This document shows positions 1 through 6,069 of a stretch of 7,933 bases of DNA, one piece after another; positions within the stretch are counted from its first letter, which is position 1; every line of letters begins with the position of its first letter. Below the pieces are notes generated by a model. That model was not told where the DNA came from and did not search any database. It saw only the letters and a program-made list of their open reading frames with translations. A program made the translations under genes and the position numbers. This stretch comes from an uncultured Candidatus Nemicrothrix sp. (lineage in GTDB: Bacteria > Actinomycetota > Acidimicrobiia > Acidimicrobiales > UBA8592), in the NCBI GenBank assembly GCA_913046155.1, contig CAJWRY010000064.1, positions 1 to 7,933 on the forward strand, read 5' to 3'.

Positions 1-1319
1 TCACTCGCCACATGCATGCCACCACCTGACCATTCGTCAATCTTTGCTGCTTCCTCGAGAACACATGATCTAGTGAGATTAGAACCGCAAGCTTTTGCCG
101 CAGTTGCCCAAAGTAGGAATGCTGAGGCAGCCTGCATCCCCAATAACGCTATTTCACCGCCCTTCTCCTCCATAATCTCTAAATAGTCATTGACTCCTGG
201 CGCGTAATCACGTTCTTCAAATGGAATGAACGCCATGCGTACATAGGTATTATTCATAACGCCATCGTCATTTGCTTGCCGGCAACTGTCCTCGTAGAAA
301 TTAGCATCAGTAGTGTAGATGGCATCAAATCCATTTACTGATGCTGCTGAGCGGAATGCTTGATAGTTTGGCAGGCACGTTCCAGTGAAATAGATGTGTT
401 GAACTCCAGCGTTCTTTAATTCCAATACGAATGGAGTCCAATCATCCTCCCCCACAATGTTGTACTCAAGGTTTGCTATAAATTCGAACCCAAGTGGGGG
501 GTAAGAAGATAAGGTTTTATCCTTTGTCTCAATAGTCGCAGCAAAGTTTCCATACATAGTTGCAGATTTTGCTATTGCGTCGGGGTATGTCTCAGCAATA
601 TAGGAGGCCATTGATAATGGATTTCGGTCTGAAGGGTTAGGTACTGGTTGTATCATCATTGGCCCATGCGCAGCTGCTGCGCTGACTGTATAGGTAGGTA
701 TGTGAGCCAGTTCGCATTGAACTCTTGTTTCTTCTCCTAGAGAGTCAACTGCAAAACCCTCTGCCACCATCATGAACATTCTTGGGCAGGCATCAAGCCA
801 AACATTACTGACTTCAAAAATTTTCGCATCGTATAATTCGACCAAGACCTCCCTTCCATTAATTCCACCTAAGTCGTTGCACTTTTCTACAAAAGCTTTG
901 AGCGTATCAGTTTGGGTGATATTTAGGCCTAAGGAAGCTGCATAGCCACGGTCATCTCCGCCACCAATTAAAATACTAGTATCGGTTACTCCTTGATCTG
1001 TTGCACCTGTTGCTGATCCAGGGTTACATGGCCACACGATGTCGCCGAACATCTCATATGCCGGTTCATCCTCATCAGTTGAAGTTTCTCCATTCCCATT
1101 TGCAGTAGTGGCGGAACTTGAAGAGGGTTCGCTTTCTACTGGTGCACTATCTTCTTCTACTGATTCTGTCAAAGATTCACGAGAGTTATCTGTTTCCGAG
1201 TTTGAACTTTCATTTGTCTGATTGGTCGCATTCACGTCACGATCGCTACCGCCACCGCACGCAACTGAAAGGAGCAATATAACAGATACTATCGATAGCG
1301 TTTTTATGTGTCCTCGCAT
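1..1319 (-). CDS. ABC transporter substrate-binding lipoprotein, branched-chain amino acid type (3' end beyond the window)
   Basis: The reverse strand reads open from an ATG at 1319 through 439 full codons and leaves the window without a stop. Residues 1-20 form a lipoprotein signal (positive start RGHIK, hydrophobic core, lipobox SVA) ending at the lipidated Cys21, so the mature protein should be anchored outside the membrane. Residues 22-88 are a Gly/Ser/Thr/Asp/Glu-rich, probably disordered tether. From about residue 92 the sequence follows the periplasmic-binding-protein-like fold of LivK-type receptors: GVTDTSILIGG, then KCNDLGGINGREV, then a second lobe with YGNFAAT and IYTTDANF. The last visible residues (DEWSGGGMHVAS) look close to the usual C-terminus, so only a few tens of residues are probably missing. 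The mature part has eight cysteines, plausible as extracytoplasmic disulfides. A GGGGG run lies only 3 nt from the start, a weak ribosome site. It lies 84 bp after the crotonase and may be co-transcribed. The ligand is unknown; sterol-derived acids, amino acids or amides are all possible. Confidence 0.88.
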   Translation of the reverse strand, partial: MRGHIKTLSIVSVILLLSVACGGGSDRDVNATNQTNESSNSETDNSRESLTESVEEDSAPVESEPSSSSATTANGNGETSTDEDEPAYEMFGDIVWPCNPGSATGATDQGVTDTSILIGGGDDRGYAASLGLNITQTDTLKAFVEKCNDLGGINGREVLVELYDAKIFEVSNVWLDACPRMFMMVAEGFAVDSLGEETRVQCELAHIPTYTVSAAAAHGPMMIQPVPNPSDRNPLSMASYIAETYPDAIAKSATMYGNFAATIETKDKTLSSYPPLGFEFIANLEYNIVGEDDWTPFVLELKNAGVQHIYFTGTCLPNYQAFRSAASVNGFDAIYTTDANFYEDSCRQANDDGVMNNTYVRMAFIPFEERDYAPGVNDYLEIMEEKGGEIALLGMQAASAFLLWATAAKACGSNLTRSCVLEEAAKIDEWSGGGMHVAS

Positions 1320-1403
1320 AATCCCCCGATTTGTGATTCTTATGTAGTCAAAGAATACACCGATTTCTTTCTGGGGTCAGATTGATGCGAGAGATCTGCT
1401 TGT

Positions 1404-2156
1404 TTATGTAATCCGCTTTCCATCAATAAATGCTTGTCGGGCCTTCTCCCCTTCACCCGCAAGATTGAGTTCATAGGTAAAACCTTGCTCGAATCTATAA
1501 CTATTGCGTATATTGACTAGTTCGATACCATTTGCAGATTCTTTAGCTGCTCGAATGGTCTTTGAAGGTTTTGAAACTATTTTCATGGCGATTTCTCGCG
1601 CAAAAGTTAGTAGTCTCTCAGGAGAAACAACCTCATATACAGATCCATAGCCTTTTAGCTCCTCTGCTCCTGCAGTTTCACAGGTATAGAGCATCTGCCT
1701 CGCTCTTTGCTGTGGGACAAGACGTGTCAAGTGTGTTAGGGCGCCTAGTGCCCCATTGTCAACTTCTGGAAGTCCGAACTGAGCGCCTTCTGCTGCAATA
1801 ACAATATCGGCTGCCCCTGCAAGACCAACTCCGCTTCCGAGACAAAAGTCGTTAACTGCTACGATAACAGGTACTGCGCATTCATAGACTGACGCAAAGG
1901 CATCAAAGCAGGACTTGTTTATTCGGAGTATTCCCTCATTTGATGGCAAATTTTCTATTTCTTTGATGTCGACTCCAGCGCAAAAGCCTTTTCCCACCGC
2001 TGTTAATATCGCTACCTTAACATCGAGATTTTTTGCTACTGATTCAAAGATGGTCGCTAATTGATCTGTATCTGCGATGCCTAACGCATTGACTGGTGGA
2101 TTGTCCATTACAACTTCAAGAACACCGTTACTGTCTATATCGTAATTTATTGACAT
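1404..2156 (-). CDS. echA20: Enoyl-CoA hydratase/isomerase (crotonase) family, EchA20-like, probable steroid-ring acyl-CoA hydrolase
   Basis: 250 residues, full length for a short crotonase. The oxyanion-hole motif is GKGFCAGVDIKE (residues 55-66) and the second signature runs from LGSGVGLAGAADI (106-118) to FGLPEVDNGALGA (127-139). Glu131 matches the second catalytic glutamate of enoyl-CoA hydratase, but the first is Gly111, so ordinary hydration of a double bond is unlikely. Distinctive stretches (VYECAVPVI at 90-98, THLTRLVPQ at 141-149, QGFTYELNLAG at 224-234) closely resemble what I recall of Mycobacterium EchA20. That cytoplasmic enzyme hydrolytically opens a ring during degradation of the steroid C/D rings as CoA thioesters. 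The ATG start is 1 nt after the thiolase-like gene stop, with AAGGA 6 nt upstream of it, so the two are translationally coupled. The crotonase-family call is near certain; the exact EchA20 reaction is inferred from sequence resemblance and neighbours. Confidence 0.9.
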   Translation of the reverse strand: MSINYDIDSNGVLEVVMDNPPVNALGIADTDQLATIFESVAKNLDVKVAILTAVGKGFCAGVDIKEIENLPSNEGILRINKSCFDAFASVYECAVPVIVAVNDFCLGSGVGLAGAADIVIAAEGAQFGLPEVDNGALGALTHLTRLVPQQRARQMLYTCETAGAEELKGYGSVYEVVSPERLLTFAREIAMKIVSKPSKTIRAAKESANGIELVNIRNSYRFEQGFTYELNLAGEGEKARQAFIDGKRIT

Positions 2157-2157
2157 C

Positions 2158-3354
2158 TTATATCCTTGCTATGACCGAACTTCCGTGTCCGAACATTCCA
2201 TAGTTAATTGACATACCTATTCGTGCGTTATCTACCTGTCGACCTGTTGCCTGTCCTCTTAGCTGCCAAGTGAGCTCACAGACCTGAGCAATTGCTTGGG
2301 CAGGTATGGCTTCACCGAATGCCCCGAGACCACCGGAGGGATTTATTGGCACTTTCCCCCCGATCTTAGTGTCGCCATTATGCAACAGGTTTCTTGCGTC
2401 ACCTGGCTCACATAGCCCTATGTGCTCATACCAATCAAGTTCATACGCAGAACTTAGGTCATAGACTTCTGCGAAATCCAGATCAGACGGAGTGATTTCC
2501 GCTTCTTTATAAGCATGCTGTGCTATCTGATTCTTGAAAGTATGGTGCTGATTGCCAACTGAGTGCCAAGAGTCAGATGCGAAATATGGCATGTCAAGTA
2601 TTGCATTTGGATACGTTGGACTGACTGTAGAAATTCCAGCAATTTTAACAGGATCTTTGATTCCTTTTTTTCTGGCATAGTCAAGGCTTGAGACCACTAG
2701 CGCAGCACCCCCGTCACTTGTTGAGCAGATTTCTAAAAGGCGCAACGGGTCAGCCACCACGGGAGATGCGTTCACATCCTCAATGGAGAATACTTTTGCA
2801 TATCGAGCATTTGGATTAGCCGATCCATGTTCTGAGTTCTTTACTTTAACAGCTGCGAAATCATCTTGAGTATCACCGTAGAGAGCCATTCTTCTTCTTG
2901 CGAACATCCCGAAATACGCAGGGTTGGATAAGCCCATTAGTCGAAAACGCAACCAATCAACATCATTGGGGCGATCTCCGGGAACTGGTGCGAACATACC
3001 TTTAGCTACTTGGTCAGCTCCGATTACGAGAGCTACCTCGCATATACCTGAGAGGATTTGTGATCGGGCGATTGATAACGCAGTAGCACCAGAGGCGCAC
3101 GCAGCATAACTTGAAGCTATTTGACATCCTTGAAATCCCAATGCGTTGGCAAATGTAGATGCTGAGACCCATCCGGGATATCCGTTTCGGACTGTATTGG
3201 CGCCAGATAGAAATTGGATCTCATCCCATTCAATTCCAGAGTCATCAAGCGCATTTCTTGCCGCCTCTACACCAATGTCCACAAACGTCTTTCCTGGGAA
3301 TTTCCCCCATTTGTGCATACCAACACCGAGTACAGCTATTTCAGTAGTTGTCAC
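2158..3354 (-). CDS. Thiolase-superfamily lipid-transfer protein (Ltp-like), probable steroid side-chain aldolase/thiolase subunit
   Basis: 398 residues with a GTG start, preceded by GAGAGG with a 6-nt spacer that overlaps the stop of the DUF35 gene. The N-terminus (IAVLGVGMHKWGKF) and SSYAACASGATAL (residues 81-93) are thiolase/SCP2-type; Cys86 occupies the nucleophile position. Other catalytic positions have changed: the usual GHP loop reads NPSGGLGAFGEAIP (338-351) and the C-terminal catalytic Cys motif is replaced by NYGMFGHGSS (384-393). The motif AEVYDLSSAYEL (295-306) aligns with the tyrosine-containing segment (YDHF) of Ltp2, a thiolase-fold protein known to be a retro-aldolase. Ltp2 works with a DUF35 partner, and here a DUF35 gene lies 10 bp upstream. 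Rhodococcus ltp3 and ltp4 were linked to removal of C24-branched sterol side chains. I infer a carbon-carbon bond-cleaving role on a steroid or similar acyl-CoA. Automatic annotation would probably say acetyl-CoA acetyltransferase, lipid-transfer protein or thiolase. Confidence 0.88.
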   Translation of the reverse strand: MTTTEIAVLGVGMHKWGKFPGKTFVDIGVEAARNALDDSGIEWDEIQFLSGANTVRNGYPGWVSASTFANALGFQGCQIASSYAACASGATALSIARSQILSGICEVALVIGADQVAKGMFAPVPGDRPNDVDWLRFRLMGLSNPAYFGMFARRRMALYGDTQDDFAAVKVKNSEHGSANPNARYAKVFSIEDVNASPVVADPLRLLEICSTSDGGAALVVSSLDYARKKGIKDPVKIAGISTVSPTYPNAILDMPYFASDSWHSVGNQHHTFKNQIAQHAYKEAEITPSDLDFAEVYDLSSAYELDWYEHIGLCEPGDARNLLHNGDTKIGGKVPINPSGGLGAFGEAIPAQAIAQVCELTWQLRGQATGRQVDNARIGMSINYGMFGHGSSVIARI

Positions 3355-3364
3355 TTTTCACCTC

Positions 3365-3793
3365 TCATAGCAAGTCCCACTTCCAAACGATGTGTTCTGC
3401 TTCTTCGTCCTCATATAGAACATCCAATGCTAACTGCACTTTGCTCCCAACATCGATGTCATCAATTTCTATTCCGGGCATCATTTGTCCACATATAACA
3501 ATCTTCTCTTTCTCCAGTTCTACAGCACTAATGACGAAAGGTTCGAAGGGCTCAACTATCTGGTAAGGAAGAGCAGGAGGGTAACTGGCAGTTGTGTAAC
3601 TCCAGATAGTTCCAATTGTTGAAAGGAACACTTCTTCACGGTCTCCTATATCTCCCCCTGCAGGATCTGAACCACTTAAATCTTTTGGAAAATAATAGCT
3701 TCCTGTGCTTTTGCTTCTTCCCCCGATAAGTTGGGGATTTTCAAAATCCATTGTGAACATCCCATCTACTGCTGGGATACGATTCTTTGACAT
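3365..3793 (-). CDS. DUF35 OB-fold protein with cysteine-less zinc-ribbon remnant, partner of the Ltp-like protein
   Basis: 142 residues, the usual size for a stand-alone DUF35 protein. The C-terminal two thirds are a typical OB-fold: GTIWSYTTASYPP (residues 61-73), EPFEPFVISAVELE (81-94), ICGQMM (100-105) and a closing YEDEEAEHIVWKW (127-139). Family members normally begin with a rubredoxin-like zinc ribbon carrying two Cys pairs. Here the matching stretch reads GGRSKSTGSYYFP (24-36) followed by SGSDPAGG (40-47), keeping the scaffold but with no cysteine. The only Cys is Cys101, in the OB-fold. DUF35 proteins form complexes with thiolase-fold partners and are thought to help bind or hand over the acyl-CoA; the Ltp-like gene is 10 bp downstream. 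This is the first gene of the minus-strand operon. No Shine-Dalgarno sequence is visible before the ATG, and a TACAAT hexamer 6 nt upstream suggests a leaderless transcript. Confidence 0.85.
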   Translation of the reverse strand: MSKNRIPAVDGMFTMDFENPQLIGGRSKSTGSYYFPKDLSGSDPAGGDIGDREEVFLSTIGTIWSYTTASYPPALPYQIVEPFEPFVISAVELEKEKIVICGQMMPGIEIDDIDVGSKVQLALDVLYEDEEAEHIVWKWDLL

Positions 3794-3799
3794 GTTTGT

Positions 3800-3805
3800 A
3801 TTGTA
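3800..3805 (-). promoter_or_regulatory. Candidate -10 element for a leaderless transcript of the DUF35-Ltp-crotonase operon
   Basis: On the minus strand TACAAT (fits TANNNT) lies 6 nt before the ATG of the DUF35 gene. Transcription would then begin at or next to the A of the start codon. The absence of a ribosome-binding sequence agrees with this, and leaderless genes are frequent in actinobacteria. I see no convincing -35 hexamer 16-18 nt upstream, so confidence is modest. Confidence 0.4.
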
Positions 3806-3814
3806 GATGATCTA
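3804..3814. promoter_or_regulatory. 11-bp perfect palindrome in the divergent intergenic region, possible operator
   Basis: TAGATGATCTA is a perfect 5-bp inverted repeat around a central G. It lies in the 64-bp region between the minus-strand DUF35 gene and the plus-strand HAD gene and overlaps the candidate -10 of the former by two bases. It is flanked by two direct TATTGT copies (3799-3804 and 3813-3818). It does not match the KstR or KstR2 boxes as I know them. The position suits a repressor site, but 11 bp is short and no regulator is encoded in the window. Confidence 0.3.
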
Positions 3815-3857
3815 TTGTGTAGTTTGCAGAAACAACGCTTTGGAGATTGGGTGAATT

Positions 3858-4664
3858 TTGGATAACCGACAATTATTGGTGACTGACCTTGATGGGACAC
3901 TCTGGTTTGATGGTGAGTTGTGCCATCAGGAATCTTTGAAAGCATTTGAGCAAATACAAGATAATGGAGTGACTATTTTGATAGCAACTGGGCGGCGTTT
4001 TCGTATTGTTGCAGAGACTTTTGCCAATTTTGGTTGGCGTGTGCCTTGTCTTTTGCTTAATGGTTCTTTGTGTTATGACTTTGCCATTGAGAAGAGATTA
4101 TTTTCAGTTTGTTTTTCCCACCAAGAAAATATTGAGATTCTCAAGATTTTTGACACGCATGGTCTTTCCCCAACTCTTTATGCTGACGATAGTTATGTTT
4201 ACGCGTGTAATCCGACTACCAGTAAGGGGCATCTTGAGGCGATCGGATCAGACCTTATCATGGTGCCCGCGTTGGATAGTTACTCTGGGCGCTTAGATAT
4301 TCTGAACTTCTGTATTCTTGGCGTGCCAATAGAAAGCTTGGAAGGCGTTTCTCAGGATCTCAGTGACAGCGGGTTCGCTAATCCCTCTCTGTATAAAGAC
4401 CAAATTTTTGATGGCTACTCGTTAACAGTGCAACCATTCAACGTTTCAAAGTGGTCTGGGATAATTCAGTGGTGTGAATATTCTAACTTTTCACCCTCCC
4501 GAATCGTTACTGTTGGTGATGCTGGAAATGACTTAGAGATGTTAAACCATGCAGATACATCAATTGTTGTTGCTGGGGCTGAAAGGAGACTTATAGATAT
4601 TGCTGACCATGTTATTCCTCCCCCTAACGTCGGAGGATGGTCTGAGGTTTTACATTTTCTTTAA
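3858..4664 (+). CDS. Cof-type HAD-superfamily phosphatase (subfamily IIB)
   Basis: 268 residues, typical for Cof/YbiV-type cytoplasmic phosphatases acting on small phosphorylated metabolites such as sugar phosphates. All four HAD motifs are present. Motif I is VTDLDGTL with nucleophile Asp10 and acid/base Asp12. Motif II is LIATGRR with Thr44. Lys198 in NVSKWSGI is the likely motif III lysine. Motif IV is VTVGDAGNDLEML with Asp221 and Asp225 for magnesium. Residues of about 80-190 form the variable C2-type cap that sets substrate choice. The start must be the TTG at 3858, because an in-frame TGA occupies 3852-3854 and the next possible starts (3876, 3879) would remove the first beta strand. 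GGAG at 3842-3845 is 12 nt away, so initiation is probably weak. The substrate cannot be read from the sequence. It is divergent from the steroid-like operon and followed 85 nt later by the gene at 4750. Confidence 0.9.
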   Translation: MDNRQLLVTDLDGTLWFDGELCHQESLKAFEQIQDNGVTILIATGRRFRIVAETFANFGWRVPCLLLNGSLCYDFAIEKRLFSVCFSHQENIEILKIFDTHGLSPTLYADDSYVYACNPTTSKGHLEAIGSDLIMVPALDSYSGRLDILNFCILGVPIESLEGVSQDLSDSGFANPSLYKDQIFDGYSLTVQPFNVSKWSGIIQWCEYSNFSPSRIVTVGDAGNDLEMLNHADTSIVVAGAERRLIDIADHVIPPPNVGGWSEVLHFL

Positions 4665-4737
4665 TTTTCAGGAAAGTGGATCTTAGTTTCTAAATTACAG
4701 GTGAGTGCATTCTCCGAATATGCTAGAGGTTGACTAC

Positions 4738-4747
4738 AAAAGGAGAA
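4738..4747 (+). promoter_or_regulatory. Strong Shine-Dalgarno site that fixes the start at 4750
   Basis: The AAAAGGAGAA stretch ends two bases before the ATG at 4750. Its AGGAG core (4741-4745) leaves a 4-nt spacer, slightly short but the best ribosome site in the window. A longer reading frame could start at a GTG at 4705, but nothing like a ribosome site is well placed before that codon. Confidence 0.75.
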
Positions 4748-4749
4748 GC

Positions 4750-5853
4750 ATGTCCATATCTTCATGGGATGATTACCCAGTTCATCAGACCGCAGAATAT
4801 ATTCGACACCCAGCAACTAGTGATAGGAACTTCTACGACCGTTATTATTTTAATCTCCACGGCTCTTCTGACGAGGTAATGACGATTTTCGGTTTGGGAC
4901 AGTATCCGAACCTGGGGGTTACGGATGCCTTTATCGCAGTTGGTACCAAAGACAAGCACCGTGTCGTCCGAGCTTCACGGCCACTTCGAGATAGGTCGGA
5001 GATGAAGGTTGGCCCGATATCAATTGAGATTTTAGACCCGCTTAAATCATTGCGCGTTAAATGTGACCCGAATGAATGGGGTGTTGATTTGGATGTCACC
5101 TGGACTGCATCGCACCATCCTCTTGAGGAACCTCGACAGTACCTTAGGAGAGAAGGAAAAGTAGTTTTTGATACTATGAGATTCGCTCAACTTGGTCGCT
5201 GGGAAGGCCATTTACATACTCCTGATCAGAGCTGGGATATTGATCCTGAAAGTTGGGGAGGTAGTCGAGATCGCTCTTGGGGTGTGAGGCCTGTTGGTGA
5301 AAAGGAGTCTGATGGTATCCGTCAAGGAGTTTCCGTCATGGAAGGATTATGGAATTATTACCCAGTTGACTTCGAAGATCATGCGATTATTTACATGCTT
5401 CAGGAAACCAATGAGGGGGTTCGGGAGTTAGAGGAGGCTATGCGAGTTTGGCATGATCCGGATAGGCCTAGCGAGTGGCTAGGACATCCAGAATATGAAC
5501 ATGAACTAGTTCCTGGGACAAGGATGTTAAGTGGTTCTGTGATTCATTTTCCTGAGGCTAAAATTAGCATGAAGTGCACTCCTTTATTAGCAAACTATGT
5601 TGCTATGGGAACTGGGTATGGCATTGAAGAGGATTGGCGTCATGGAATGTATCAAGGGCCGGACGAAGTAGTTCAGGGACTTGTTAATGATGTTTCATCA
5701 ATTTCAGGGGTCGGCCAGTATGGGATCGTGGATCACGTTGGCCGTTTTGAATACGATGATTATGTCGGTTATGGATTATATGAGCATGGATTCTGGGGTA
5801 GGTTTGAGAAATTTGGTTTAACTGACCGTGCATCAACATTTCCAACTGATTAA
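4750..5853 (+). CDS. Conserved hypothetical protein, possibly AttH/CrtC-like lipocalin fold (DUF7064/DUF7065 type)
   Basis: 367 residues from the ATG at 4750, chosen for its strong ribosome site. There is no signal peptide or membrane segment, so it is probably cytoplasmic. It is very rich in Trp, Tyr, Gly and Asp and appears mostly beta. The most telling motif is GGSRDRSWGVRPVG (residues 170-183). Near the C-terminus come IVDHVGRFEYDDYVGYGLYEHGFWGRFEKFG (326-356). A G-x-RD-x-SWG-x-R motif in the middle and a GYG-x-x-EHG-type end are, as far as I recall, typical of the large two-barrel proteins related to hydroxyneurosporene synthase CrtC and AttH, some classed as DUF7064/DUF7065. Such genes often occur in actinobacterial lipid, terpenoid or steroid gene clusters, and their reactions are mostly unknown. 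No canonical catalytic motif is visible, so I assign no function. The neighbours are a HAD phosphatase upstream and the glycine riboswitch 62 nt downstream; neither identifies a substrate. Confidence 0.75.
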   Translation: MSISSWDDYPVHQTAEYIRHPATSDRNFYDRYYFNLHGSSDEVMTIFGLGQYPNLGVTDAFIAVGTKDKHRVVRASRPLRDRSEMKVGPISIEILDPLKSLRVKCDPNEWGVDLDVTWTASHHPLEEPRQYLRREGKVVFDTMRFAQLGRWEGHLHTPDQSWDIDPESWGGSRDRSWGVRPVGEKESDGIRQGVSVMEGLWNYYPVDFEDHAIIYMLQETNEGVRELEEAMRVWHDPDRPSEWLGHPEYEHELVPGTRMLSGSVIHFPEAKISMKCTPLLANYVAMGTGYGIEEDWRHGMYQGPDEVVQGLVNDVSSISGVGQYGIVDHVGRFEYDDYVGYGLYEHGFWGRFEKFGLTDRASTFPTD

Positions 5854-5915
5854 TTAGCTACAAAGGGCATGGTCACAATATTTAAGCTAGAGTTTAGTTA
5901 GCTGCAATATTCATT

Positions 5916-5986
5916 GCGGGAGAGATCAACCTAGTTGGCGCCGAAGGAGCAAGGGTCCCCCCGAAACTCTCAGGCAAATGAACCGC
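5916..5986 (+). promoter_or_regulatory. Glycine aptamer 1
   Basis: P1 pairs GCGG (5916-5919) with CCGC (5983-5986). P2 pairs GAGAG (5920-5924) with CTCTC (5967-5971) without mismatch. A small hairpin (CAAC 5927-5930 with GTTG 5934-5937) precedes the conserved GCGCCGAAGGAGCAA core. All invariant blocks of the family look intact. Confidence 0.9.
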
Positions 5987-5998
5987 TCTGATTAGCTA

Positions 5999-6069
5999 TC
6001 TGGAAAGAATGTTTATTCGTTCACCGAAGGGGAAAGACTAACGTCGAAGCTCTCAGGTACCAAGACAGA
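5999..6069 (+). promoter_or_regulatory. Glycine aptamer 2, somewhat divergent
   Basis: P1 pairs TCTG (5999-6002) with CAGA (6066-6069). P2 pairs GAAAG (6003-6007) with CTCTC (6050-6054) but contains an A-C mismatch at 6005/6052, where the family usually has GAGAG. A variable hairpin forms from GAATG (6007-6011) and CGTTC (6018-6022), sharing G6007 with P2, and a second from GAC (6036-6038) and GTC (6043-6045). The usual AGGACAGAG end reads AAGACAGAG. It contains a GGTACC palindrome at 6056-6061. Confidence 0.85.

Noticed and set aside
1039..1221. Plus-strand frame of 60 codons, Ser/Val-rich
   Set aside because: It is the antisense of the Ser/Glu-rich linker of the binding lipoprotein; the low-complexity codons create the open frame.
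1353..1376. AAAGAA/TTCTTT hairpin between crotonase and binding-protein genes
   Set aside because: Six pairs that are mostly A-T and lack a U tract; too weak to call.
1378..1398. CAGAT/ATCTG inverted repeat downstream of the crotonase stop as a terminator
   Set aside because: Only 5 bp with an 11-nt loop, and no T run follows on the minus strand.
2924..3566. Several plus-strand frames across the thiolase-like and DUF35 genes
   Set aside because: They overlap confidently assigned minus-strand genes and have no start signals or recognisable domains.
4705..4749. GTG start at 4705 adding 15 residues to the gene at 4750
   Set aside because: No ribosome site is well placed before it, the extra residues look unlike the rest of the protein, and AAAAGGAGAA sits directly before the ATG at 4750.
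5854..5998. Three TTAGCT copies (5854-5859, 5898-5903, 5992-5997) as a repeat element
   Set aside because: A 6-bp AT-rich motif recurs easily by chance; only the leader-linker pairing of two copies has a structural reason to matter.
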